Source of the DNA: an uncultured Oscillospiraceae bacterium | GTDB taxonomy: Bacteria > Bacillota > Clostridia > Oscillospirales > Ruminococcaceae | Reading direction: 5' to 3' | Length of the DNA: 64,000 nucleotides | NCBI GenBank assembly: GCA_900547385.1 | Contig: URGQ01000001.1 | Location: 1 to 64,000, forward strand | Shown: positions 7,638-17,258 of the stretch, piece by piece | Layout: each line of letters opens with the position of its first letter | Position numbering within the stretch: the stretch's first letter is position 1 | Program-made: the position numbers and the translations under genes | Notes under the pieces: generated by a model | The model's database searches: none | Seen by the model: only the letters and a program-made list of their open reading frames with translations | What the model was told of the DNA's origin: nothing

Positions 7638-9462
7638 TCATTCTTTTATCACAATGGGCAAGCGGCTTCCCATACGGCTCAGCAGCTCATTGCAGATGCT
7701 TCCTGCTTGCTCTGCAATACGAGGGGCAGAAATCCGGCTGTCTTTCCTGTTATCGACCAGCGCAGCAATATCTCCGACAGCAACCCCAGGTGCATCGGTA
7801 ATATCCACCGCAAGCTGATCCATACAGATGCGCCCAACAATGGGAGCTGTAAATTCTCCGATCCGCACATACGCTCTCCCATCGGATAAACTCCTCGGCA
7901 GGCCATCGGCATAGCCAATCGGCAGATTCGCGATCCGGCTGTCCCGTTTGGTTTGGAAGGCTCGTCCATAGCCGGTATACTCCCCTTTGGGTACATCTCT
8001 TATCAATGCCACTCTTGCCTTTATGGCAAGCACCGGCCGCAGATCCAGCTGCAAGGCGGTTTGCTCCTCCGGCGCACTGTCAACCCCATATAGAGTGCCC
8101 CACCCGTACATAGTCACATCGCAATTCAGGATAATTCAGCAACCCATAGCTGCTTTAGATGTGCATATTGTTTCAGCTTTTTCGCCCGGTGGATATCGGT
8201 ATATCCCAAAATGAGGATCATCCCCCGGATCCCATAGCGCCGCAGGCGGATCCCCTCCTCGATCGTCGCGACCGCAAATGCTTTTACACCGTTTTTCTCC
8301 AGATGTGTCAAAATTTCATAATCCCCGTGGCCGTAGGCATTGGCCTTCACCACGGCCATCAGCTCACTGCCCTGCGGCATAGCCGCCTGCAATATGGCGG
8401 TATTGTAGGCAAGGCTCGCCAGGTCCAGCTCAATATAGGCACGCTCTGTTTCTGCAAGGTGTTTTTGCTTTACAGCAAAGCGCCACCACAGCGCAGCCAC
8501 CGCAAAGCCAAATAAAAATGATATCACGCACACCGCCACAAAATAAACCAGATTGCTCTTCACCAGCAGCGCTTCCAGATGTGTTATCTTCGCCGCAGCC
8601 CGCACCGTCACTATCACCATGGGGTGCACAAGATAGATGACCCGTGCGGCGGTGCGCAGTCCCCGTACCTCTCTTCCTCTAAAACGCAATAGCCCCCGGA
8701 AAAGGAACACCATACAGATCGGAAGCATTAGGCACATACTGTCATGCCTGGGGATTACATATTGGTGCAGCAGCATACCCTCGGTAAACATCAGCACAAC
8801 GCCGCTGGCAGACCCGGCCCAGTTCCACCACTTTGTTAGCCGTGGCTTTTGTTCGGCCATATACCCGCCGAGCATCAAGAAGATGGGCGCAAAGAAGATA
8901 CCATTTCTGGTATAATCAAAGAGCTGGAACAGCAGATCATAAAATTTCTTAACCACTGGCAGTCTTCCCACTATGCCATAGTAGCTATCCCCGAATAACC
9001 CAACCAGGTACAAGACCGCGGCCACCGCCAACCCTTTGGGATAATCAAGCTTTTCCACCAGCCGCCAGACAATCGCCAGTCCCAGCATAGCCGCCGGGAG
9101 ATGCCACAGATGATATACCGTCCCATCAAATACAAGACCCCTCAGTAAGTTTGGCAACAAATTGGGCCGGTTAAAGTAATCTCGATAGATATTAAGCGGA
9201 AGATACAGCAAAACAGACGCCGCGTAGATGGTGCCGATCTTTTTCATGAATCCCTTCAGCCGTCTATTATCACAGTGATACTGGGAAAGCGTAAAAAGGC
9301 CTGTCGCCATAAAGTAAAACGGAACTGCCACCCGGGCCACGATCCGTGTTAGGAGATCCCACACCACACTAACTCCGGCCAATGGCGAGGTGTGGCAGGT
9401 AATGACCAAAACCGCCGCAGCCAGGCGCATTCCATCAATGCCGGTATTCTTTTCCGTTCCAT
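7638..9462 (-). pseudogene. vanT: vanT-like membrane serine/alanine racemase, broken
   Basis: The layout is that of VanT: an N-terminal acyltransferase-3-like membrane domain of about ten helices (reading from 9430), then a PLP alanine/serine racemase domain with the lysine motif AVVKANAYGHG. It is not functional as read. The racemase jumps from ILGYTDIHRAKKL to an HI-stop-SSYGLLNYPEL stretch in another frame (8126-8160), with roughly 100 barrel residues missing. That stretch carries a TAA where CAA (Gln) is expected. A further frameshift near 8105 leads into the intact C-terminal domain (7638-8117). At the 5' end, ATG 9462 needs a one-base insertion to join the GIDGMRLAAA frame. Missing-length estimates come from family knowledge. 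Confidence 0.82.
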
Positions 9463-9605
9463 ACTGTCCGTCCCTCGCTTTTCTGTCTGTAAGAATAAAA
9501 TCTCCTGCTTTTGTGTACCTTCATGGTATCAAAAACAGGAGTTTTATTTATTTGTTCCTCCGCACGGGTTTCCTCTTTTTCTCCGTGCAAATTCTTACAA
9601 TTTTC

Positions 9606-10695
9606 CTACGAAAGCGGCAACTTCACCGTAAATTCAATCATATCCTTTGCGCTCCTTGCCTCTATTGCACCACCGTGCAGCTCCACTATCTACCGGGCAA
9701 TGGCCAGGCCCAGCCCAGCACCGCCGCTGCTGCTCCTTGCAGCATCCAGCCGGTAGAACTGCTCAAAGATACGGGCAAGCTTCTCCTCTGGTATGGTATC
9801 GCCGTGGTTCCTAAAGCAGATCACCGCGTTACTTCCCCGCACCTCCGCCGTTGTGGCAATTTCGGTGTCTGGGTAGCTATAAAGCACAGCATTACGCAGC
9901 AGGTTATCAAAAAACCGCTGGATCTTGTCCCCATCACAGCACAGCATCATGTCATTCGCCGCCCGCAGGTCGCAGCGCAGGTTTTTGTCCTTCAGCATCG
10001 GCTCAAACTCAAACACCAGCTGCTCCAGCAGCCGCGTCAAGTTGATCCTGCCATATTGCAGCGTAATCTCCGAAAGGTTGAACCGTGTGATCTCAAAGAA
10101 CTCGTTGATGAGATCCTCCAGCCGCTCCGCCTTATCCAGCGCGATGGAAAGATACTTCTTCCGCAGCTCCGGAGAGATCTCTCCCTCATCATGCAGCAGC
10201 GTCAGGTGGCCAATCACTGAAGAAAGCAGCGTTTTTAGGTCATGCGCCAGGTACATGATGAGATCATTCTTCCGCTGCTCAGCACCTCGGCGCAGCAGTA
10301 GGTTTTCCCGGGATTGCGCCCTTGCCAGGTTCAGTTCATTCTCCACCTCGCTCAGCTCCTGCGATAGAGATACCGCCGGCGCGTCTGGATTGGAAAGGGT
10401 CTTGGCGGCATCGATCACATCATCCAGATATTGCAGCGGCTTTTTTATAGCGCAGGCCAAAAAGATGATGCTGCCTATTGCCATGATCGCCAGAATAATA
10501 ACCGGCGACATCACCTGCAGCGCCTTAAAGACCCCATAAAGCCATTCATCTCCGCCCCAGGCAATGTGCGAACAGACAAACCACGCCACATAATATCCGC
10601 CCACCATAACGGCGAATAGAATGAGCATCAAGAAGAAATCGATTGAGTATCTTCCTGGAGATCTCGGAGTACTGCCGTTTGTTATTCGATCTCAT
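9606..10695 (-). pseudogene. vanS: vanS-like sensor histidine kinase, broken at both ends
   Basis: ATG 10695 overlaps the end of vanR by 14 bases and encodes a VanS-like start (RQYSEISRKILNRFLL). One extra base at about 10632 then shifts the frame into MLILFAVMV. The body has two membrane segments, HAMP-like linker, H-box LAHDLKTLLSSV (His normally followed by Pro-x-x; here Leu-Lys-Thr), N-box DNLLRNAVLYS and a G-box. A TAG at 9690 replaces an expected CAG in LAIAR-Q-IVELHGG, cutting off about 27 residues that remain readable down to 9606. It paired with the intact VanR. Confidence 0.82.
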
Positions 10696-11377
10696 AGCCC
10701 ACTCCCCATACTGTCCTAATAAATTTCGGGTTCTTCGCCGGTTCCTTCATCTTCTTCCACAGCCGCCCGATATGCGCCATAACCGTGTTGTTGTTATTCA
10801 GGTACTTTTCCTTCCACACCGCCTCAAAGAGCTCCTCGGAAGAAACAACCTTGCCCTGGTGCTCACACAGGTACCACAGGATAGAGAATCTGATTGGCGT
10901 CAGCGCCAACTCTTTCCCAAACAGAATGCACTTATGGCTCTCCTTATTGATCAGCAGCCCGCGGATATCATGCTCATTTTTCTCCGCCGCCTGCCCAGCC
11001 GATGGATTATACCGCTGGCCGCGGCGCAGCTGCGTTTTCACCCGCGCCACTACCTCCAATGGATTAAAAGGCTTTGTAATATAGTCATCCGCCCCAATGG
11101 TCAGCCCCACGATCTTATCGCTGTCCTCTATTTTTGCCGTCAGCATAATAACCGGGAAATAATATTTCTCCCGTATCTTTTGGCAAATGCGAAAGTCATC
11201 CATATCCGGCAGCATCACATCCAGTATCGCCAGGTCAGGTGTATTCTCCTCTATCCCCTTCAGGGCGTCCCGGCCATTGTAGTATTTATAAACGGTATAG
11301 CCGTCGTTTTTCAGGTAGACCTCCAGCAGATCAGCCAGTTCCCTCTCATCATCAACAACCAGTATCTTCTCATTCAT
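10682..11377 (-). CDS. vanR: VanR-type OmpR-family response regulator
   Basis: A 231-residue regulator with an intact receiver domain (ILVVDDE, phosphoacceptor Asp in LAILDVMLPD, Lys in ITKPF) and a winged-helix DNA-binding domain ending FIRTVWGVGYEIE. Start at 11377 follows GGAGGAGC; upstream codons have no site. The RFSILWYLCEHQGKVVSSEELFE stretch and closing GYEIE are close to VanR of vanG-type clusters. A -10 TACAAT lies at 11409-11414. Its partner kinase is broken and the resistance genes are gone, so it is probably an orphan relic, though its coding frame is still whole. Confidence 0.88.
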   Translation of the reverse strand: MNEKILVVDDERELADLLEVYLKNDGYTVYKYYNGRDALKGIEENTPDLAILDVMLPDMDDFRICQKIREKYYFPVIMLTAKIEDSDKIVGLTIGADDYITKPFNPLEVVARVKTQLRRGQRYNPSAGQAAEKNEHDIRGLLINKESHKCILFGKELALTPIRFSILWYLCEHQGKVVSSEELFEAVWKEKYLNNNNTVMAHIGRLWKKMKEPAKNPKFIRTVWGVGYEIE

Positions 11378-11515
11378 GTTCTTGCTCCTCCACGCCGCAC
11401 TTAGGTACATTGTAACATATGGCCGCAAAAAACAATAAAGCAGTCGGCTCCCCCAGCACCAACATCCATGCCGGCACCCCTTTGCAAGGCACCAGCCGGT
11501 CTATAATGATATCTT

Positions 11516-12166
11516 TTACGGAATCTCACTGTTTTTATGAACTCCCGTCACCGAGAAAATAACCCATTCCGCGATATTTACCGCATGATCGCCAATCCGT
11601 TCAAAGTACTTGGCAATCATTAAAAAGTCTAGGGTCTGCTCCCCGTCGGCCGGGTTTTCCGCTATCTGCGCTATCAGCTCCTTCTTCACCTTCGCAAAGT
11701 AGTCATCCACTATATCGTCCTCCGCAATGACCAGCTTTGCCAACTCGGTATCCCGCCGCACATAGGCATCCACGCTTTCGGTCACCATCTTAATGGTGTC
11801 CTTCGCCATCTCCCGCAGCAGGGCGCTGTTGGCGCACTCACAGTCCATATAGGTAATGATCTCCGCGATATCCTCCGCCTGATCGCCGATGCGTTCCATG
11901 TCGGTGATCATCTTTAACGCGGCGGAGATCTGCCGCAGGTCCCGCGCAACCGGCTGCTGCTGGAGCAGTAATTTCAGACATAGACTCTCAATATCGCGCT
12001 CCTTCTGGTCGATCTCGGCATCCAGTGGCGCCACCCGCGCGGCCAGCGCTTTGTCGCCGTCGGTTAGGGCCTTGGCGGAAAGCGCAATGACCTCCTCGCA
12101 CAGGGCGCCCATTTCGGTCAGTTCCCGGCTCAATTTGGCCAGCTGTTCATCAAAGTGACTTCTCAT
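11516..12166 (-). CDS. phoU: Phosphate signalling regulator PhoU
   Basis: A 216-residue all-helical protein made of two PhoU repeats, each with the metal-binding pattern (ERIGDQAEDIAE near residue 90 and ERIGDHAVNIAEW near 190). It links the Pst transporter to the PhoR kinase and restrains phosphate uptake and the regulon when phosphate is plentiful. It is last in pstSCAB-phoU and its ATG overlaps the pstB stop by one base (TAATG). Confidence 0.95.
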   Translation of the reverse strand: MRSHFDEQLAKLSRELTEMGALCEEVIALSAKALTDGDKALAARVAPLDAEIDQKERDIESLCLKLLLQQQPVARDLRQISAALKMITDMERIGDQAEDIAEIITYMDCECANSALLREMAKDTIKMVTESVDAYVRRDTELAKLVIAEDDIVDDYFAKVKKELIAQIAENPADGEQTLDFLMIAKYFERIGDHAVNIAEWVIFSVTGVHKNSEIP

Positions 12167-12921
12167 TATCCGAACCTCCCCGTGATATAATCCTCTGTCT
12201 TCTTCTCCTTGGGCTGAGAGAACAACTGCTCGGTATTGCCGTATTCGATCAGCTCACCCAGAAGGAAGAAAGCCGTCTGATCCGAAATACGGACCGCCTG
12301 CTGCATATTATGGGTCACGATAACGATGGTGTACTTCTCCTTCAGCTCCATCGCCAGCTCCTCTATCTTGGAGGTGGAAATGGGATCCAGCGCACTGGTC
12401 GGCTCATCCATCAGCAGCACATTCGGTTCCACCGCCAGCGCCCGCGCAATGCACAGCCGCTGCTGCTGACCGCCGGAAAGTCCCAGGGCATTCTTCCGCA
12501 GGCGGTCTTTTACCTCGTCCCATATGGCGGCATCCCGCAGCGAGCGCTCCACGATCTCATCCAGCTCCGCTTTCTTGCGGATGCCATGTGTCCTGGGGCC
12601 GTAGGCCACATTATCGTATATGCTCATCGGAAAAGGATTCGGCTTCTGGAATACCATGCCGATCTGCCGCCGCAGCTCACTTACCTCCACCTCAGGCGCG
12701 TAAATATCCTGCCCCAGATAGAACACATTGCCTGTAATGCGTACTCCCTTTACAAGGTCGTTCATGCTGTTCAGCGTTTTTAATAGGGTGGATTTTCCGC
12801 AGCCGGAGGGCCCAATAAAGGCCGTAATACTCTTTTCCGGTATCTCCATATTGATATGGTGCAGCGCCTGATGGTTCCCATACCACAGGTTCAAGTCCTG
12901 CACGCTTATGATATCACTCAT
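12166..12921 (-). CDS. pstB: Phosphate ABC transporter ATP-binding protein PstB
   Basis: A 251-residue ABC ATPase powering phosphate import. Walker A is GPSGCGKST, the signature is LSGGQQQR, and Walker B is VLLMDEPTSALD. The region around EVSELRRQIGMVFQKPNPFPMSIYDN is diagnostic of PstB. The start at 12921 follows GGGAGAAG inside the end of pstA, an 8-base overlap; the longer frame from 12939 lacks a site. Confidence 0.96.
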   Translation of the reverse strand: MSDIISVQDLNLWYGNHQALHHINMEIPEKSITAFIGPSGCGKSTLLKTLNSMNDLVKGVRITGNVFYLGQDIYAPEVEVSELRRQIGMVFQKPNPFPMSIYDNVAYGPRTHGIRKKAELDEIVERSLRDAAIWDEVKDRLRKNALGLSGGQQQRLCIARALAVEPNVLLMDEPTSALDPISTSKIEELAMELKEKYTIVIVTHNMQQAVRISDQTAFFLLGELIEYGNTEQLFSQPKEKKTEDYITGRFG

Positions 12922-13777
12922 TGTTCTTCTCCCTTCCAAAGCGCTTTGTCACCACTCCGGCCGCGATATTCAGCAACAGCGTCATCGCCATCAAAATCGA
13001 GGCAATGGCAAAGGCCACCCCAAATTCGCCGTCCTCCTTGGCATAGAAATACAGCGCCACGGTTAGGGTCGCACCGGGTTTTGTAATTGCGGTAAAGAAA
13101 TCATTCAGCACATGGCCAAACCCGGCCGTGAAAAGCAGCGCCGCCGATTCTCCCAAAATACGCCCGACCGAAAGAATACATCCGGTGATAACACCATCCA
13201 CACAGCCCGGCAGTACCACGGTACGGATCACCCGCCACTTGCCTGCTCCCAGGCCGAAAGCGCCCTCCCGGTAGCTCTGGGGCACCGTTTTTAGGCTCTC
13301 CTGCGTGGTGCGCATCACCGTGGGAAGATTCATAATAACAAGGGTCAAGGCCCCCGCGATAAGGGAGGTCTGCATCCCGAAGAACTCGCAGAAAAACAGC
13401 ATTCCCACCAGCCCGTAGATAATGGACGGGATCCCGGAAAGCGTTTCAGCCGCGTATTCTATCACCGCCACTATGCGGCTCCCCGCGGCATATTCGGTCA
13501 GGTAGATTGCCGCCCCGACACCCAGCGGCACCACGATGAGAATGGTCGCCAGCACGATATACAGGGTATTCAGAATATCCGGCCAGATACCGATGGTCCC
13601 GCTCAGGTAGCTGGGCGCGGTGGAAAGCAGCTGCCAGCTCAAGTTTGGCAAACCTTTACTCAGTACATAAATAATCAAAAATAGTACCAGCGCTGCCGTC
13701 ATGCCAGCCGCTATCCCCATCAGGATCTTCATGGTCGTGGCATAGGCGCGCCGCTTACCGCTCAGTCGTTGCTTCAT
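12914..13777 (-). CDS. pstA: Phosphate ABC transporter permease PstA
   Basis: A 287-residue permease with six predicted membrane segments and the ABC-permease EAA loop (ESLKTVPQSYREGAFGLGA). It forms the transmembrane channel together with PstC. Its start follows AGGAGGG four bases after the pstC stop, and its last codons overlap the start of pstB. Confidence 0.95.
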   Translation of the reverse strand: MKQRLSGKRRAYATTMKILMGIAAGMTAALVLFLIIYVLSKGLPNLSWQLLSTAPSYLSGTIGIWPDILNTLYIVLATILIVVPLGVGAAIYLTEYAAGSRIVAVIEYAAETLSGIPSIIYGLVGMLFFCEFFGMQTSLIAGALTLVIMNLPTVMRTTQESLKTVPQSYREGAFGLGAGKWRVIRTVVLPGCVDGVITGCILSVGRILGESAALLFTAGFGHVLNDFFTAITKPGATLTVALYFYAKEDGEFGVAFAIASILMAMTLLLNIAAGVVTKRFGREKNNE

Positions 13778-13781
13778 TCTG

Positions 13782-14645
13782 TCAGCCCTCCTTGTTCCGC
13801 TTCAGCAGCAGGTTCAGCCCGGCATTGATAAGCATGATAAACAGGAACAACACCAGCGCTATGGAAAAGAGCGCCTGCTGCTGCAAGCCGGAGGAATAGG
13901 ACATCTCGCTGGCCACTGCCGTGGTCAAAAAGCGCACGCTCTCAAATAGACTCGGCATCCGGCTAGTCGCGTTGCCGGAAACCATCATCACCGCCATCGC
14001 TTCACCAATGGCCCGTCCCACGCCCAGCACCACAGCAGCCGCTATGCCGCTTTTGGCCGCCGGTACCGATACACGGAAATATGTTTCTATGGGTGTCGCC
14101 CCCAGCGCCAGGGAGGCATCCTCATATTCCGCGGGCACCGCCTCCAGCGCCGTGACAGTAACCTTGATGATGGATGGCAGTATCATAATCGCCAGCACAA
14201 TGATTGCCGCCAGAAGACTCGCACCATCCGGCACATGGAATACCTTCCGGATGCCCGGCACCAGTACCATCATACCCACCAGACCGTACACCACCGAAGG
14301 GATCCCCGCCAGCAGACTCACCGCCGATTGCATCATGCTTTTCACCTTGGGCGGGGCCAGCTTGGCCAGGTACACCGCTGTCAAAAAGCCCACCGGCACC
14401 CCCAGCAGGATCGCCCCTGCCGTACCGTATACGCTGGTCAGGATAAACGGCAGAATGCCGAATTTGGGTTCCGCCGCGGTGGAAGCCCACACCTTCCCGA
14501 ATAAAAAGTTCCATAGCCCGATCTCCCGGATCGCCGGGATGCCGGAAACCACCAGGTACCCGCTGATCAGCAGCACGCATCCCACCGTGATAAGCCCCAG
14601 CAGGAAGAAGATCACATGGACTATAAACTCGCCGGTTTTCTTCAT
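13782..14645 (-). CDS. pstC: Phosphate ABC transporter permease PstC
   Basis: A 287-residue permease with six membrane segments; the EAA loop reads TALEAVPAEYEDASLALGA. The start MKKTGEFIV at 14645 follows GTGGAGGGAACA. A strong hairpin lies between the pstS stop and this gene, which should make pstC-A-B-phoU mRNA less abundant than pstS mRNA. Confidence 0.95.
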   Translation of the reverse strand: MKKTGEFIVHVIFFLLGLITVGCVLLISGYLVVSGIPAIREIGLWNFLFGKVWASTAAEPKFGILPFILTSVYGTAGAILLGVPVGFLTAVYLAKLAPPKVKSMMQSAVSLLAGIPSVVYGLVGMMVLVPGIRKVFHVPDGASLLAAIIVLAIMILPSIIKVTVTALEAVPAEYEDASLALGATPIETYFRVSVPAAKSGIAAAVVLGVGRAIGEAMAVMMVSGNATSRMPSLFESVRFLTTAVASEMSYSSGLQQQALFSIALVLFLFIMLINAGLNLLLKRNKEG

Positions 14646-14659
14646 TGTTCCCTCCACGG

Positions 14660-14694
14660 AAAAGGACGGCCGCTATTGCCGCCGTCCTTCTCCA
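14660..14694 (-). terminator. Attenuating hairpin between pstS and pstC
   Basis: Minus-strand AAGGACGG / CCGTCCTT stem with inner CGG pairs, then TTTTCC. It sits inside the operon and may either stop some transcripts or protect the 3' end of the pstS mRNA. Confidence 0.65.
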
Positions 14695-14702
14695 TAAACA
14701 CT

Positions 14703-15545
14703 TTAGTTGGCGGCTACCGCCCCGGCAGCGGAGATCAGACTCGCTGCCTCGGAAGAAGTGATGTACTCAAAGAATTTCTGTGCGCACTCGCTTAGGGCCC
14801 TACCCTCTACGGTCACCAGTACAAAGGGGCGCTGGATGGCGTAGCTGCCGTCCTTTACACTGTCCTCGGTAGGTACTATACCGCCAACGGAAAGGGCCTT
14901 CACGGTGTCCTTAATGGAAGCCAGAGAAGCATAGCCGATGGCATCGGGGTTCTGGGCCACAGTGGTGATAACATCGCCGGTGGAGGTCAGTTCCTGACGA
15001 TACTGGCAGGCATCGGTGGTGCCGGTGATGGTCTCAAAGCCGTCACGGGTGCCACTGCCGGCCTCGCGGCCGATGAGAACGATCTCGGCGTCATTGCCAC
15101 CAAGGTCCTTCCAGTTGGTGATCCTGCCGGTGTAGATATCGGCGATCTGCTCCAGGGTCAGGTCGCTTACGGGGTTCTCCGGGTTTACAATAATGGCGAT
15201 GCCATCATAGGCCAGAACGGTCTCCTTCAGGCCGGCCTCCTTTTCCTCCGCCTTCAGCGCCCGGCTGGAAAGGCCGATATCGCAGCGGCCTTCCTGTACC
15301 GCCTTGATGCCGGAGCCGGAACCGGTGGGATTGTAGGTAAATGTGATACCCTTGTTTTCATTCATAAAGGCTTCGCCCAATGTATTGATGACCTTCTGCA
15401 TCGAGGTAGAGCCATCAGTGGCAACCGAGCCGGTCAGCCCGGAGGGCTGAGGATCGGGCTGAGGATCATTGTTCTGTCCGCAGCCGGTCAGCAGCAGGGC
15501 GGCGGCACAGGCGATCGCCATAAGAATTGCAATGTACTTTTTCAT
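14703..15545 (-). CDS. pstS: Phosphate-binding lipoprotein PstS
   Basis: A 280-residue substrate-binding protein with a lipoprotein signal peptide (hydrophobic core, then lipobox LLTGC with Cys near residue 22). Phosphate-site motifs are visible: GSTSMQKV (Ser/Thr loop), GSGSGIKA, and GREAGSGTRDGFE. It binds inorganic phosphate outside the membrane for PstCAB. It is the first gene of the operon; two TGTAAAAAG repeats (minus-strand TTTACA) lie 67-98 bases upstream. Confidence 0.96.
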   Translation of the reverse strand: MKKYIAILMAIACAAALLLTGCGQNNDPQPDPQPSGLTGSVATDGSTSMQKVINTLGEAFMNENKGITFTYNPTGSGSGIKAVQEGRCDIGLSSRALKAEEKEAGLKETVLAYDGIAIIVNPENPVSDLTLEQIADIYTGRITNWKDLGGNDAEIVLIGREAGSGTRDGFETITGTTDACQYRQELTSTGDVITTVAQNPDAIGYASLASIKDTVKALSVGGIVPTEDSVKDGSYAIQRPFVLVTVEGRALSECAQKFFEYITSSEAASLISAAGAVAAN

Positions 15546-15611
15546 AGTCGTGTTTCCTTTCTTTTTTTCATGTTCTTTATTTCCTTCAGCGTCTTCATCT
15601 TACTGCCGCTG

Positions 15612-15643
15612 TGTAAAAAGCAAAACGCCGCATATGTAAAAAG
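15612..15643 (-). promoter_or_regulatory. Possible Pho-box repeats upstream of pstS
   Basis: Minus strand carries CTTTTTACA twice, 23 bases apart. TTTACA repeats resemble Firmicute PhoP/PhoB half-sites, but the spacing is less regular than at nptA or phoB, so support is weaker. Confidence 0.45.
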
Positions 15644-15663
15644 AAAATAAAATCCGCCCTAAT

Positions 15664-15698
15664 GAAAAAACTCCCCGGTGCATCTCTGATCCGGGGAA
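15664..15698 (-). terminator. Terminator of the MATE gene at 15713
   Basis: Minus-strand stem TTCCCCGG / CCGGGGAG followed by TTTTTT. Confidence 0.85.
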
Positions 15699-15712
15699 TC
15701 ATAGACTATGGG

Positions 15713-17110
15713 CTATACCTCGCCCTTTTTATCCGCTACGATGTTATTGATCCAAATCCCCTTCTTCACCATCACGGTGCCGATGATGCACTTGATGATC
15801 TCCAGGCTTTGGCAGCAGGCATACAGCAGCAGAATGGGCATGGCCGTATACCGGCTAAGCACATAAGCCACCGGAATATTGATCAGCCACACAAAAGCGC
15901 TGTCGAACAGGAAGGTGACCATCGTTTTGCCGCCGGCCCGCAGGGTAAAGTACAGGGCATTGGTCATGGCGGTAAAGGGCATCAGGCAGGCGCCGATGCG
16001 GATGAAATTGGTGGCCAGATGCCGGACGGTGTCGGTGGTGCGGTAGATCAGCGGGAAGTAGGTCCCCACAAAGGCCATCAGCAGCCCCACGCCAATAGAA
16101 ATTGCCACCGAAAAGGCGGTCGTCTGCCGGGCTGTCACCTTTGCCTTCTCAAAGTCCCCGGCACCCAGCTCCTGCCCCACCATAATGCTGATGGCACTGC
16201 CCAGCGCCAGGTAAACGCAGGCAAACAGGTTCCATATGGTGCTGCTTATGTTGGTGGCCGCTACCACATCAAGGCTCCGCAGGGAGTAGCACTGATTCAG
16301 CATGGCCATACCGGCGGCCCACAGGCCCTCATTCACCAGCAGGGGGGTCCCTCTCCGCAGAATATCCCGGAACAGGCGGCCGGGAATATGCAGCGAACGG
16401 TACAGCCCGGTAATATACGGGAACCGCACGGCGTGCCGGTGGGCCCAGCTTACTACTATGGCCAGTTCCACAAAGCGGGAAAGCACGGTAGCAATGGCAG
16501 CACCCACTACCCCCATGCGCGGGGCCCCAAAGTGGCCAAAAATCAAGATATAGTTGAAGGTAAGGTTGACCAGCACCGCCACAATGCCCGCTTTCATAGG
16601 CAGCAGGGTTTCCCCAGTTTCTCGCAGCGTGCCCGCGTAGGCCTGTGTAATGGCATAGGGCAGCATCCCGATGTACATCACCTTGATGTACTGCAAGCCA
16701 TAGCGCAGGGAGGCTTCGGCATCTTCCACGGCGCCCTCGCCTTTCAGGTAGAGATTGATGAGCTGGGGGCCGAAGGCGGTAAAGATACCGATGCAGGCTG
16801 CGGCCAAAACCAGACAGATCATGAGCTTAAAGCGGAGGGTGTGGCGGACGCCCTCCATATCCCGGTTGCCAAAAAACTGCGCACCGAAAATACCGGCACC
16901 GGCTATGGCGCCGAAAACCAGCATATTAAAAACAAACAGCAGCTGATTGGCGATGGCTACACCGGACATTTCCACAGTGCCTACCCGGCCGATCATGACA
17001 TTATCCAGTAGGCTTACAAAATTTGTAATTGCGTTCTGCACCATGATCGGCACACTGATAGCCAGCACCCGATGGTAGAACTCCCGGCTCCCAAAGAGCT
17101 TATTTCGCAT
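15713..17110 (-). CDS. MATE family efflux transporter
   Basis: A 465-residue integral membrane protein with twelve predicted helices in two MATE halves. The first half contains FVSLLDNVMIGRVGTVEMSG, the second NLFACVYLALGSAISIMVGQELGAG, both typical. It exports cationic or organic compounds using a Na+ or H+ gradient; the substrate cannot be read from the sequence. A well-spaced GAGGAGGAAATT site precedes the ATG. It is monocistronic and unrelated to the truncated MATE copy near 5.5 kb, from which it differs clearly in sequence. Confidence 0.9.
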   Translation of the reverse strand: MRNKLFGSREFYHRVLAISVPIMVQNAITNFVSLLDNVMIGRVGTVEMSGVAIANQLLFVFNMLVFGAIAGAGIFGAQFFGNRDMEGVRHTLRFKLMICLVLAAACIGIFTAFGPQLINLYLKGEGAVEDAEASLRYGLQYIKVMYIGMLPYAITQAYAGTLRETGETLLPMKAGIVAVLVNLTFNYILIFGHFGAPRMGVVGAAIATVLSRFVELAIVVSWAHRHAVRFPYITGLYRSLHIPGRLFRDILRRGTPLLVNEGLWAAGMAMLNQCYSLRSLDVVAATNISSTIWNLFACVYLALGSAISIMVGQELGAGDFEKAKVTARQTTAFSVAISIGVGLLMAFVGTYFPLIYRTTDTVRHLATNFIRIGACLMPFTAMTNALYFTLRAGGKTMVTFLFDSAFVWLINIPVAYVLSRYTAMPILLLYACCQSLEIIKCIIGTVMVKKGIWINNIVADKKGEV

Positions 17111-17258
17111 AATTTCCTCCTCTTTTTTCGCAAGTATGTTCTATCGTACAAATTTTTTGGGAAATGTCAAGCCCTTTCCTGAAAAAAATTTTTGACAGAA
17201 TGATCCCCCGCCTTTCCCAAGGGAAAAACGGGGGTGAAATTTTTTTCCGGCTGTGATG

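Noticed and set aside
15662..17011. 449-codon plus-strand frame
   Set aside because: Antisense to the MATE gene; composition is low-complexity His/Gln/Gly and no start site is present.
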